From: Deltaproteobacteria bacterium | GTDB taxonomy: Bacteria > Desulfobacterota > DSM-4660 > Desulfatiglandales > Desulfatiglandaceae | DNA: 21,987 nucleotides | Direction: 5' to 3' | Assembly: GCA_018644785.1 (NCBI GenBank) | Contig: JABGPV010000052.1 | Coordinates: forward strand, 1-21,987 | Shown: positions 14,032-21,407 of the stretch, piece by piece | Numbering within the stretch: position 1 is the first letter of the stretch | Layout: every line of letters starts with the position of its first letter | Translations under genes and position numbers: made by a program | Notes under the pieces: generated by a model | Seen by the model: the letters and a program-made list of their open reading frames with translations, nothing else | Databases searched by the model: none | What the model was told of the DNA's origin: nothing

Positions 14032-15973
14032 CCCGAACCTCCTTCTCTTGCAATGCCTGCAACACCAGTTCATTTAGATCCATCACCCTGAAAGGTTCCT
14101 TGAAGCCTGCGGCTTTGCGTGCATCCTCCAGCATGATAAGACATAAGGGGCATGCGGTGATAACAATCTCCGCTCCTGTGGCTTCTGCTTCCCGAATCCG
14201 CACCTCACTCATCTTGACATCCCCTTGCAGGTCCTGCCACATTCTGCCCCCGCCCCCGCCGCAACAGAGGCTGTCTTCCCCATGGTGCGGCATCTCAACC
14301 AGGTTGATCCCGGGTATGGCGCCAATAACCTCCCTGGGTTCATCAAAAATCCGGTTGTGCCGGCCCAGGTAACAGGGATCATGGTAGGTCACTTTGGCTT
14401 CAATGCCGTCTTTGAATTTGAGCTTTCCATCCGCCATCAGCTTTTGGAGCATCTGGGTGTAATGTCTTGTCCGGAATTCGGCATCCGGGTATTCGTTTTT
14501 AAACGTGTGAAAACAATGGGGCGATGAGGTCACGATTTCCGTGATGTTATATTTTTCAAACAGTTTCTCACAACCCTCTTTTTGTTCTTCAAACAGCCCC
14601 AGTTCCCCTACCCTGCGGCCAATGTCCCCACAGCACGGCTCTTTCTTCCCCAGGATACCAAAATTAACACCGGCAGCTTTCAGCACCGCTGAAAAGGATT
14701 GGGCGATTCGCTGTGCTGTGTCGTCAAAAGAGGTGGTACATCCCACGAAGTAGCAGAGATCCGCTTCCGCTCCCCTTTTGGTGAGATTCACAATATCCAG
14801 ATCATCCGCCCAGGCGCCCCGCTTCTTTTTGGAGGATTCCCAGGGGTTATTGTATTTGAAAAGCTTCTCCAGGGTCTGGTTCAGCAGCTTGGGCACCTGG
14901 GTCCCCTCTTCCACCGCCAGCATCCTTTTCTTCGTCACCACTTCAAAGGTGGCACCGTAAACCGGGCAGACCTCAAGACAGGCACGACAGGTGGTGCAGT
15001 ACCAGAAATTTTCATCCACCTGTGTTTCTTCATCGCGGTTCATGAACCGGATGTCCCCCACAGGCGAATGCTCCTGCCAAAGCGTGCGGCGCATGGCCTG
15101 AACAAAATCCCGGGGCGCAAAGGGCTCGCCGGCCCCGGCGGAAGGACACGACGCAACGCACCGGCCGCACCGCATGCAGCCGTCAAAAAAGATGGCATCT
15201 CCCAGATCAAATTCCCCGGCGCCGTCCTCAATGCCCAGGAGAACCGGCTCGGCAGCACTCTGGAAATAAATGCTCGCGGGCGCACCCAGGATATGAAACA
15301 ATTTGGTGTAGGGGATCAATGCAATAAAACTCAGACAAAGAAGGGTGTGTATCCACCAACAGGCAGGGTAGAAGGCTTCAGCGGAGTCCGGTGAGAAGAG
15401 ACCACCCAGCCAGCAACCCACAAATGACCAGGCAGCCCATGCGGGTGCTTGGGAAGACAACCTTAAGCCTTCCAGGATGAATCCGGAAAGCACCATCAGC
15501 AGGAGCCACAACGGGACCAGGGCATCCTCGAGACGTCTTTCAAGGCGTGGAACACGCTGAAGATAACGACGAATGAGCGCCCAGATGACCCCGGAAAGGA
15601 GCATAAGACCTGCCAGTTCCATTAATAAGGAAAAAACCAGATGGGGCGTGCCCGCAAGAAAGGATGTCACATAATGATGGATCGCCAGAACGCTGGTGCC
15701 GACGAAAAGAATTAGAAATCCCCAGAAAATGAGAAGGTGCATCAAGCCCGCCGCCACATGGCCTTCAATCAGGCGACGTCCCAGAAAAACGTCCAGCAGC
15801 ATTTTTTTGAGAGCTTCCGCTGAAAAGGATACGCTCCGGGACCCGGCGCTTTTTTTCCACACCAGGACACAAACCGCCATACCCCCCAGGAAAAGTACCG
15901 TGGAAAGCGCCGCCAGCACGTAAAAGATCCAGATATGATCGATCTGCCAGAACATGACGCGATGGGGTGTCAT
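14024..15973 (-). CDS. Membrane ETF:quinone oxidoreductase of the HdrD/DUF224 type (EMO-like)
   Basis: The protein has 649 residues from the ATG at 15973 (GGGAGA upstream; a longer frame would run into the promoter region). An N-terminal NarI/HdrE-like membrane part has about five helices (roughly 13-37, 75-97, 111-134, 150-170, 205-222), with His79 and His209 among possible haem b ligands. Next come two [4Fe-4S] motifs, Cys266/269/272/276 and Cys326/329/332/336. Two CCG domains follow: CYFVGC, EPCCGD, PHC; then DPCYLGRHN, SLCCGGGGGR, TACPLC. Such proteins next to etfBA are known from Geobacter and syntrophs, where they link ETF to menaquinone. Here the protein would feed electrons from the operon's dehydrogenases into the membrane. 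It is the first gene of the train. Confidence 0.9.
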   Translation of the reverse strand: MTPHRVMFWQIDHIWIFYVLAALSTVLFLGGMAVCVLVWKKSAGSRSVSFSAEALKKMLLDVFLGRRLIEGHVAAGLMHLLIFWGFLILFVGTSVLAIHHYVTSFLAGTPHLVFSLLMELAGLMLLSGVIWALIRRYLQRVPRLERRLEDALVPLWLLLMVLSGFILEGLRLSSQAPAWAAWSFVGCWLGGLFSPDSAEAFYPACWWIHTLLCLSFIALIPYTKLFHILGAPASIYFQSAAEPVLLGIEDGAGEFDLGDAIFFDGCMRCGRCVASCPSAGAGEPFAPRDFVQAMRRTLWQEHSPVGDIRFMNRDEETQVDENFWYCTTCRACLEVCPVYGATFEVVTKKRMLAVEEGTQVPKLLNQTLEKLFKYNNPWESSKKKRGAWADDLDIVNLTKRGAEADLCYFVGCTTSFDDTAQRIAQSFSAVLKAAGVNFGILGKKEPCCGDIGRRVGELGLFEEQKEGCEKLFEKYNITEIVTSSPHCFHTFKNEYPDAEFRTRHYTQMLQKLMADGKLKFKDGIEAKVTYHDPCYLGRHNRIFDEPREVIGAIPGINLVEMPHHGEDSLCCGGGGGRMWQDLQGDVKMSEVRIREAEATGAEIVITACPLCLIMLEDARKAAGFKEPFRVMDLNELVLQALQEKEVRDE

Positions 15974-16019
15974 GGGTGTCTCCCTTTTCAGGAAATCTGT
16001 TCGAAGAAATGTTATCAAC

Positions 16020-16047
16020 ATTGTTCGTTTTTTGGTTGACTTGTCAA
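16020..16047 (-). promoter_or_regulatory. Predicted promoter of the catabolic gene train
   Basis: On the minus strand TTGACA (16047-16042) is followed after 16 bases by AACAAT (16025-16020, 4 of 6 to the consensus -10). Transcription would start near 16013, about 40 bases before the start codon at 15973. The -35 is one half of the palindrome TTGAC-TT-GTCAA (16036-16047), shared with the divergent regulator promoter. Confidence 0.5.
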
Positions 16048-16065
16048 AGCAATTGTTTTTATTCT
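16036..16065 (+). promoter_or_regulatory. Predicted promoter of the LysR-type regulator gene
   Basis: TTGACT (16036-16041) and TATTCT (16060-16065, 4 of 6) are 18 bases apart on the plus strand, ahead of the regulator start at 16114. The LysR box at 16069-16083 would lie over the transcription start, which suits autorepression. Its -35 abuts the operon -35 on the other strand. Confidence 0.4.
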
Positions 16066-16068
16066 TCC

Positions 16069-16083
16069 ATAAGATTTTCTTAT
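16069..16083. promoter_or_regulatory. LysR-type operator (T-N11-A palindrome)
   Basis: ATAAGA-TTT-TCTTAT is a perfect inverted repeat containing T-N11-A, the LysR-family recognition pattern. Its centre is about 63 bases upstream of the predicted operon start site, the usual place for the recognition site of this family. A second imperfect symmetrical element (ATATC...GATAT, 16082-16097) and a repeated CTTAT half-site at 16099-16103, 20 bases on, lie beside it. Confidence 0.6.
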
Positions 16084-16113
16084 ATCGCAAAAGATATGCT
16101 TATGGAGAGTACC

Positions 16114-16992
16114 ATGAGAATGAATCTGAACCAGTTGAGATCCTTTTTCTTTGCGGCACGTGACACAAGTGTTACAAAAGCCGCCCAGTCACTTTTTGTC
16201 ACCCAGCCGGCAGTGACCATGCAGATCAAATCGCTGGAATCGGATCTGGACCTGAAGCTGTTCACGCGGCATGGAAAAGGGTTTGATCTCACGGACGCGG
16301 GCAGGGTTCTGTTTGGATATGCCGAGCGTATATTCGAAATTGTAGAAGAGATGGAATATGTATTGAAAGGCCACGGTGATCTTTCCCACGGCTCACTTGT
16401 GATCGGCACCACCCGAAGTTTTGCCCGGCACCTTATGCCCAGGTTGCTTTCAAAGTTTCAGGAACAGTACCCCGGCGTGAAAGTGTATCTGAAAGTGGGA
16501 AGTTCCACAAAAATCGCCGACCGTGTCATGGCCTATGACTACCACCTGGGCGTCATCGGTCGAATCCCCTTTCGCAGCAAACTGAGCGTGGTGCCCTATT
16601 CCCGGGAGGAGTTCTGTCTGGTGGTGCCAACAAGCCATCGATTTGCCACCCAAAAAACGGTAGGCTTCAGCGATTTGGCCCATGAACCCATTATCATTCG
16701 CGAAGACGGGTCCGGTTCGAGATATGCCATACTTTCCATGCTGAACTCACACGGTATCAAACCGTCTGTTCTTCTGGAGGCGGAAAGTGTTGAGTTTATC
16801 AAGGAGTATATCATTCAGGGGCGAGGCATCAGTTTTCTGTACAAACCCGAGATCCGCCTGGAAGCGCAATTGGGTCTACTCAAACCACTGACCCTGGCGG
16901 AGGGATCCATTATGGTCCAGACCGATGTGATTTTCCCGAAAGACGTGGATCTGAATCCGGCCACCAAGGCCTTCCTACGGTTGTTTGATTAA
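16114..16992 (+). CDS. LysR-family transcriptional regulator
   Basis: The protein has 292 residues from the ATG at 16114 (GGAGAG a few bases upstream). The frame is open further upstream, but that part overlaps the opposite gene and the promoters. The N-terminal winged helix is typical: LNQLRSFFFAARDTSVTKAA, then QPAVTMQIKSLESDL (31-45). The C-terminal substrate-binding domain is complete (VIGTTRSFARHLMP, REDGSGSR, GRGISFLY). It is divergent from the long gene train and shares a 140-base control region with it, so it most likely activates the train in response to a pathway compound. The effector is unknown. Confidence 0.93.
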   Translation: MRMNLNQLRSFFFAARDTSVTKAAQSLFVTQPAVTMQIKSLESDLDLKLFTRHGKGFDLTDAGRVLFGYAERIFEIVEEMEYVLKGHGDLSHGSLVIGTTRSFARHLMPRLLSKFQEQYPGVKVYLKVGSSTKIADRVMAYDYHLGVIGRIPFRSKLSVVPYSREEFCLVVPTSHRFATQKTVGFSDLAHEPIIIREDGSGSRYAILSMLNSHGIKPSVLLEAESVEFIKEYIIQGRGISFLYKPEIRLEAQLGLLKPLTLAEGSIMVQTDVIFPKDVDLNPATKAFLRLFD

Positions 16993-17543
16993 GGGCCTCG
17001 GTCCTTTTTTTCTTTTTTGAAATGCAACGCAAATGGTTGACCCATAAGATCCACCTGGCCGTAAGCGTGTTTCAATAGACAAAGGGCAACCATATTTTCA
17101 AACTTCATGCCTTCGTCCCCTTGCACCAGACCGGTACCAAAAAAATAGATTTTAGCTTCCTTGAGAATGGATCGTGCAATATTCCTGGAAAACGGCACTA
17201 CCCGGAAGATGATATAGAGAGATTCAAGAATCTGAATGTATCTTTTGACGGTGCCAGGGGCAACCTGCATGTCTTCGGCGATAGAGGTGTAGGAAACAGG
17301 AGAACCGACCCTGCGGCGCAAAACATCCAAAACCATCTGCATGGTTTTGAAATCATGTATTTTTTCAAAATCGAGGATGCCGGTTCGTATCAATCCGTCC
17401 ACGTACTGCATCCGCCAGCGATCGCTCGGGAAACCCGCCACGTTCCAGGAACCTGTCAAAGCAGAAAGCCTCAGCCGTATAAATAAGCTCATCCGGTGAA
17501 AAAAAGGTGATATGTGATTTGTATCACAACGCTTTTTCGACAC
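16989..17543 (-). pseudogene. Fragment of an AAA_14/DUF4143-type ATPase
   Basis: The 184-codon frame contains a recognisable internal slice of the AAA_14/DUF4143 ATPase family: GFPSDRWRMQYVDGLI near residues 37-52, then a winged-helix-like SYTSIAEDMQVAPGTVKRYI and LESLYIIFRVVPF, then KIYFFGTGL. The N-terminal P-loop ATPase domain and the C-terminal nuclease-like end are missing. The last residues are only read-through of the LysR terminator region. Whole proteins of this family are about 380-420 residues, so this is a remnant. The family often travels with defence or mobile regions. It converges on the regulator gene. Confidence 0.75.
16991..17018 (+). terminator. Intrinsic terminator of the LysR-type gene
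   Basis: AAGGGC (16991-16996), a CTCG loop and GTCCTT (17001-17006, one G-U pair) form a stem that overlaps the stop codon and continues straight into a T-run, then a second T6 run. This is a good rho-independent terminator for the regulator. Confidence 0.75.
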
Positions 17544-17816
17544 AGATCGGTTGACATACTGTCAAGATATTCCCAGGCAAAAGGTGAAGAATTGATCTGG
17601 CAGTCTTGAGAAATTCTGGCTATTATGATACGCAATGATCATGCACGAAGCCTCTCGTAATGCGGAATTTTCCGGAAACCGTTCGGAAGGTATTGGACGA
17701 AAAATGATACGGTAAATCCACATATCTTGTTATCGTTGAGATAAAATGCTGCCTTACCTCTGAAACTTAAACGGCTAGGATGATTGAATAGATTTAAACG
17801 TCAGGAGATGAAAAAT
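17544..17816. other. Gene-free AT-rich spacer with one palindrome
   Basis: No convincing coding frame is seen on either strand. The only distinct element is TTGACA-TAC-TGTCAA (17551-17565), a perfect 6-base inverted repeat that could be an old operator of the ATPase fragment. No clear promoter for the kinase fragment was identified. Confidence 0.4.
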
Positions 17817-18440
17817 ATGGAAAACCTTTCTAAGGGGCCGAATGCAGTTAAACCTTTTTTCCTTATTTTCTTGCCCCTTTTTGCTCTTGCTACGGCCATC
17901 GCAGCTGGTTTTTTGTTCTATGAGTTAAAGTTACAGAAAAAGATTCTGAAGGCTGACGAGCAACGGCAGGTAGAGGTATTGCGAAGAGTGGCTAAGGACG
18001 ATGTCAAAGCCGTTATATCTGATCTGTTTTACTTATCCGTCAATCCTGTATTGCATCAGATGATAGAGTCCGGTCAACAAACCACTCGGCGGAAGCTAGG
18101 CAAGGTCTTTCTGGATTTTAGCAAAAATTCAAAACTTTATGACCAGGTCCGTTTTCTGAATGAAACCGGAATGGAGCGAGTAAGGATAAACTTCGGCCAA
18201 GGCCGTCCCAATATTGTAACTGATGACAAACTCCAAAATAAGGCCAATCGGTATTACTTTTCGGATGCCTTCGGATTGGAACCGGGCCGTGTATTCATGT
18301 CACCTTTTGACTTGAACATTGAACGGGGTCAGATCGAACATCCACTCAAACCGATGATCCGTTTTGGCGTCCCGGTGGTTGATCCAAAAAGGGACACAAG
18401 CGTGGCATCGTATTGCTCAATTACTTTGGAGCAAAACTGA
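17817..18440 (+). pseudogene. Sensor histidine kinase, N-terminal part (frameshifted)
   Basis: The start is the ATG at 17817, with GGAG 9 bases upstream. One membrane helix (FFLIFLPLFALATAIAAGFL) is followed by an extracytoplasmic double-Cache-type domain (YDQVRFLNETGMERVRINF, RYYFSDAFGLEPGRVFMSP, LKPMIRFGVPV). In this frame the protein ends about 17 codons after VVDPK with unrelated residues. The family's continuation (RGIVLLNYFGAKLIENL) is in the next frame starting about 18390. Adding one A to the A5 run at 18386-18390 restores a continuous protein (DPKKGHKRGIVLLNYFG). It is therefore a frameshifted gene, or a sequence error, joined to 18413-19195. Confidence 0.8.
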
Positions 18441-19195
18441 TCGAAAATTTGAATCAGTCGTCTTCAGATGCTACTGGTTCATTTATGTTGCTGAATTCTG
18501 AAGGCTTTTGGCTCAAAGGTCTCAGCCCAGAAGACGAATGGAATTTTATGTACAATAATCGTAAAGATCGGACTTTGGCTAAACGTGATATCAAGGCATG
18601 GAAGAGGATTTCATCACGGGATGCGGATCAATTCAGTACTGATCATGGTATTTACACCTTTGCTACTGTATGGCCTTTGGGGCGTGGCATGTTGAGTAGT
18701 ACTGGTTCCGGGGAGGCTTTCAAAGCAAGTGACGCTGTCCTTTCTGGCAAGAATTATAGCTGGAAAATTGTTTCTTTGATTCCCAACAAAATACTGAGTG
18801 AACGTCAAACCACAATCTTACTTCATTGGTTGCCGCTATATGGGTTGGTTGTCCTTTTTCTGACTTTCGTATCTTTGGGTCTGGTTTTAGCCGCAAATCA
18901 CCGAAAGCGGGCAGAAGAAGAGAGGCTTCGTAGTAAAAAACTTCAAGGAATAGTAGAAATGGCTGGATCTGTTTGTCATGAAATGAATCAGCCCCTGCAG
19001 GTTATTTCAGGTTTATCAGAGCTCTTATTAGTGGAGGTCCCTGAGGATAATCCTCTATATTCAAATCTCCAGAAAATTATAGAACAGACTGATAGGATGG
19101 GGGAAATAACAGGAAAACTAATGAATATCACGAAATATGAAACAAAGGGTTATCTCAAAGGCAAAATTGTAGATATAGATAAGGCTGCCGATTAG
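18413..19195 (+). pseudogene. Sensor histidine kinase, C-terminal part, lacking the ATPase domain
   Basis: This continues the kinase begun at 17817 in a different frame. It has the second half of the Cache domain (FMLLNSEGFWLKG, PEDEWNFMYNNRKDRT), a second membrane helix (LPLYGLVVLFLTFVSLGLVL), a short linker, and a HisKA dimerisation helix with the phospho-acceptor box CHEMNQPLQVISGLSELLL. It stops at 19195, about 40 residues after the second HisKA helix, with no HATPase_c N, G1 or G2 boxes. On its own it could not autophosphorylate. Either the catalytic domain has been lost, or this is a split phospho-acceptor that depends on another kinase. A receiver gene follows 43 bases later. Confidence 0.8.
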
Positions 19196-19238
19196 AGCTG
19201 CATAATTTAAAGAGGACTTGCTTAAGAGGAATACAGGT

Positions 19239-19490
19239 GTGAGCGAGAAAAAGATTCTTGTTGTAGATGATGAAGAAATGATTCGGGATATCTTTGAACA
19301 GGCATTTACAATAGCCGGATATTCAGTTCGTTTAGCTAAGAGCGCAGAAGAGGCCCTTGAGGTCTTGAAAGATGATAAAATTCAGGTCATGTTCCTGGAT
19401 TTGAACCTCCCAGGCTTGAACGGTGTGGCTCTGTGTAAACAGATTCGTAAAGATTTTCCTAAGGCTATCATCCATGCGGTTACAGGGTAG
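19239..19490 (+). pseudogene. Response regulator receiver domain, truncated
   Basis: The start is GTG at 19239 (AGAGGA 8 bases before), giving SEKKILVVDDEEMIRDIFEQ with the acidic pair, phospho-acceptor Asp in VMFLDLNLPGLNG, and the conserved Thr in AVTG. The frame stops right after TG at 19490, before the Lys/Pro (KP) loop of the fold. Reading GGG-TA(T)-GCT-TCG-CTA with one inserted T gives GYASL, the usual continuation, so a one-base loss is likely. Receiver homology does not go on beyond about 19500, where an antisense HTH remnant starts. It belongs with the adjacent kinase fragments and is not functional as written. Confidence 0.78.
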
Positions 19491-19496
19491 CTTCGC

Positions 19497-19706
19497 TAAG
19501 GGAGATGCGATTTTCTGCAGTGTTGCTAGGGTGGGATTGCCGACGCCGTTTTCAAACTCTGAGAGGATGCGGGGCGAGATGTGCGCAACCTTTTTGGCGT
19601 ATTCCTTCTGGGCCAAACCCAGGATGATGATCATTTCAGTGCCGTTCTGCCAGTGGCGTTTTTCCCTGGGTGAGAATGGTTGAAGCAGTGGGTAACAGGT
19701 TGACAT
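19497..19706 (-). pseudogene. XRE/HipB-like helix-turn-helix remnant
   Basis: The minus-strand frame reads LGLAQKEYAKKVAHISPR, then ILSEFENGVGNPTLATLQKIA (residues 48-68), a clear XRE helix-turn-helix of the HipB antitoxin type. The C-terminus runs into antisense receiver sequence near 19497, so the end is lost. The N-terminal 25 residues are degraded compared with intact relatives. No HipA-like toxin is present nearby. This and the truncated receiver meet at a rearrangement junction. Confidence 0.6.
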
Positions 19707-19749
19707 GATCAGGGTTTGATGCTAGGGAAATCAAATATTCGGTAAGGCA

Positions 19750-19767
19750 ATCAACCTTCTGGTTGAT
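19750..19767. other. Inverted repeat upstream of the acyl-CoA-binding protein gene
   Basis: ATCAACC (19750-19756) and GGTTGAT (19761-19767) are perfect arms around TTCT, about 45 bases before the acyl-CoA-binding protein start. It could be an operator or a leftover stem from the decayed region. No T-run follows. Confidence 0.35.
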
Positions 19768-19812
19768 GATTTGCCCGCTTTTAATGATTTGCTATCAGGG
19801 AGGAATACCACA

Positions 19813-20073
19813 ATGGCTGATTTAGCTTCCAAATTTGAGACTGCTGCACAGGATGTACAGAAATTGTCAAAGAAACCTGATAATAAAACGCTTCTGGCAT
19901 TGTACGCTTATCACAAACAGGCGAAGGACGGAGATGTATCGGGCAAACGTCCCGGTTTCACCAATATGGTGGGTCGGGCCAAATATGACGCGTGGGCAAA
20001 ACTAAAGGGAACCGGCAGGGATGGGGCCATGCAGTCCTATATTGATCTGGTGGAACGTTTGCTGGGAAAATAG
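19813..20073 (+). CDS. Acyl-CoA-binding protein (ACBP family)
   Basis: This 86-residue protein has the four-helix ACBP pattern: LASKFETAAQDVQKL, then LLALYAYHKQAKDGDVSGKRPG and AKYDAWAKLKGTGRDGAMQSYI. The YKQA-like, KRPG and KYDAW segments that bind the CoA moiety are conserved. The start at 19813 (MADLASKF) is chosen because GGAGG lies 9 bases upstream and the length then matches the family (about 86-90). It should bind and buffer long-chain acyl-CoA in the cytoplasm. The neighbouring acyltransferase uses acyl-CoA, so the pair makes sense. ACBP is common in eukaryotes and patchy in bacteria. Confidence 0.92.
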   Translation: MADLASKFETAAQDVQKLSKKPDNKTLLALYAYHKQAKDGDVSGKRPGFTNMVGRAKYDAWAKLKGTGRDGAMQSYIDLVERLLGK

Positions 20074-20114
20074 ATAGTTGTCCATAGCGTCAAGTATTTG
20101 AAAAGGGGCGAATA

Positions 20115-21407
20115 ATGAGTCAATCCATGACGAATGCCGACAACTTCTGGCTCTGTATGGATGATCCCACCAACCTGATGATGATCACCGCATTTATGGA
20201 GTTTGAGGATCTTATTGATTTCAAACGCCTGCGGGCGACCATTGAATCCCGTGTGGCAACTTTTCCGCGTTTCAGGAAAAAAGTGGTGAGGCCCGTGTCC
20301 GGAATGGGAATGCCTACCTGGGAGATGGACCGACATTTTGATATTCGGTCCCATATTCACCGGGTGGCCCTTCCATCACCCGGAGGAAAGGCGGAACTTC
20401 AGGAAATGGTAAGCGATATGATGGCTGCTCCCTTGGACCCCCATAAACCCCTCTGGCAGGTCCATCTCATCGAGAATTTTGGTGAAGGGAGCGTGGTTCT
20501 GTTTCGGATTCACCACTGTATTGCCGACGGCATTGCCCTCATTTACGTACTACTGGCGGCAGCTGACAGTGAAGCGGATGCCTCCTGGCCCGAGGAGCTG
20601 CCACGCAAGCAGAAAAAGATGTCATCCTTTGATTTCCAGTGGCCCATTGCCGGGGTGATCCGAGGGGCCCAGAAGGTCAAAGATACCACCCGGAAACTGG
20701 GGCAGAAGCTCGTCGAAGAATTCAGGGATACGGTTTTCGATCTGGATGGCCTGATGGACAAAGCCAGGAAAAGTTCCCATGTCTCAGCCGATGTGGGCGG
20801 GGTTTTGGCGAAACTGGCCCTCATGCCACCGGACCCTTCAACCGCATTCAAGGGAAAACTGGGAACACGGAAAAATGCAGTCTGGACCGATCCCATTCCC
20901 CTGGATTCGGTGAAAACGGTGGGTCGTTCCATTCGTGGTGCCACCATCAATGATGTATTGATTTCCTCGGTCACCGGATCCATGCGTCGCTATTTGAAAA
21001 GCCGAAACTACCCGGTCAACACCCTTGATCTGAACGTGCTGGTGCCCGTCAACATCCGCAAGCCGGGCACGGAAGTGGAACTGGGAAACAAGTTCAGCCT
21101 GATTTTTCTGACCTTGCCCGTTTATATTGAGGACCCGGTGCTTCGATTAAAGGAAGTCAAGCGCCGCATGGATGATCTCAAGAAGGCGCCCGATGCCATG
21201 GTGAATTTCGGCCTACTCAGTACGGTGGGTTTCATGCCACCGGGGATCGCCAAAAGCCTGGCCCATTATTTCAGCAATAAGGCATCCGGGATTCTGACCA
21301 ATGTTCCGGGACCCCGGGAGCCCCTCTATTTTGCGGGAAGCGAAATCAAAAACATCATGTTCTGGGTGCCCAGGGCAGGGGACGTGGGCCTGGGGTCAGC
21401 ATTTTGA
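20115..21407 (+). CDS. Wax ester synthase/diacylglycerol acyltransferase (WS/DGAT), frameshifted before its last segment
   Basis: The 430 codons hold nearly the whole enzyme: an N-terminal condensation-like domain with the catalytic HHCIADG (133-139, HHxxxDG), NPxR-like segment NVLVPVNIRKPG, and NVPGPREPLYFAG near the end. It transfers acyl groups from acyl-CoA to long-chain alcohols or diacylglycerol for storage lipid. The frame ends GDVGLGSAF-stop. The expected continuation (GVSILSYNGKVSVGIAADEG) lies in the next frame. One more G in the G4 run near 21395-21398 would join it to the sequence beginning at 21404. The start is the ATG at 20115, with AGGGG upstream, 42 bases after the ACBP gene. 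A 1-base loss or a sequence error is likely. Confidence 0.9.
   Translation: MSQSMTNADNFWLCMDDPTNLMMITAFMEFEDLIDFKRLRATIESRVATFPRFRKKVVRPVSGMGMPTWEMDRHFDIRSHIHRVALPSPGGKAELQEMVSDMMAAPLDPHKPLWQVHLIENFGEGSVVLFRIHHCIADGIALIYVLLAAADSEADASWPEELPRKQKKMSSFDFQWPIAGVIRGAQKVKDTTRKLGQKLVEEFRDTVFDLDGLMDKARKSSHVSADVGGVLAKLALMPPDPSTAFKGKLGTRKNAVWTDPIPLDSVKTVGRSIRGATINDVLISSVTGSMRRYLKSRNYPVNTLDLNVLVPVNIRKPGTEVELGNKFSLIFLTLPVYIEDPVLRLKEVKRRMDDLKKAPDAMVNFGLLSTVGFMPPGIAKSLAHYFSNKASGILTNVPGPREPLYFAGSEIKNIMFWVPRAGDVGLGSAF

Noticed and set aside
15974..16113. N-terminal extensions of both the membrane oxidoreductase and the LysR regulator into the shared spacer
   Set aside because: The extensions overlap each other and the predicted promoters, lack family similarity, and better starts with ribosome sites exist at 15973 and 16114.
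18384..18394. Programmed -1 frameshift in the kinase gene
   Set aside because: The A-AAA-AGG site is weak, I see no strong downstream stem, and two other one-base losses nearby make decay or sequence error more likely.
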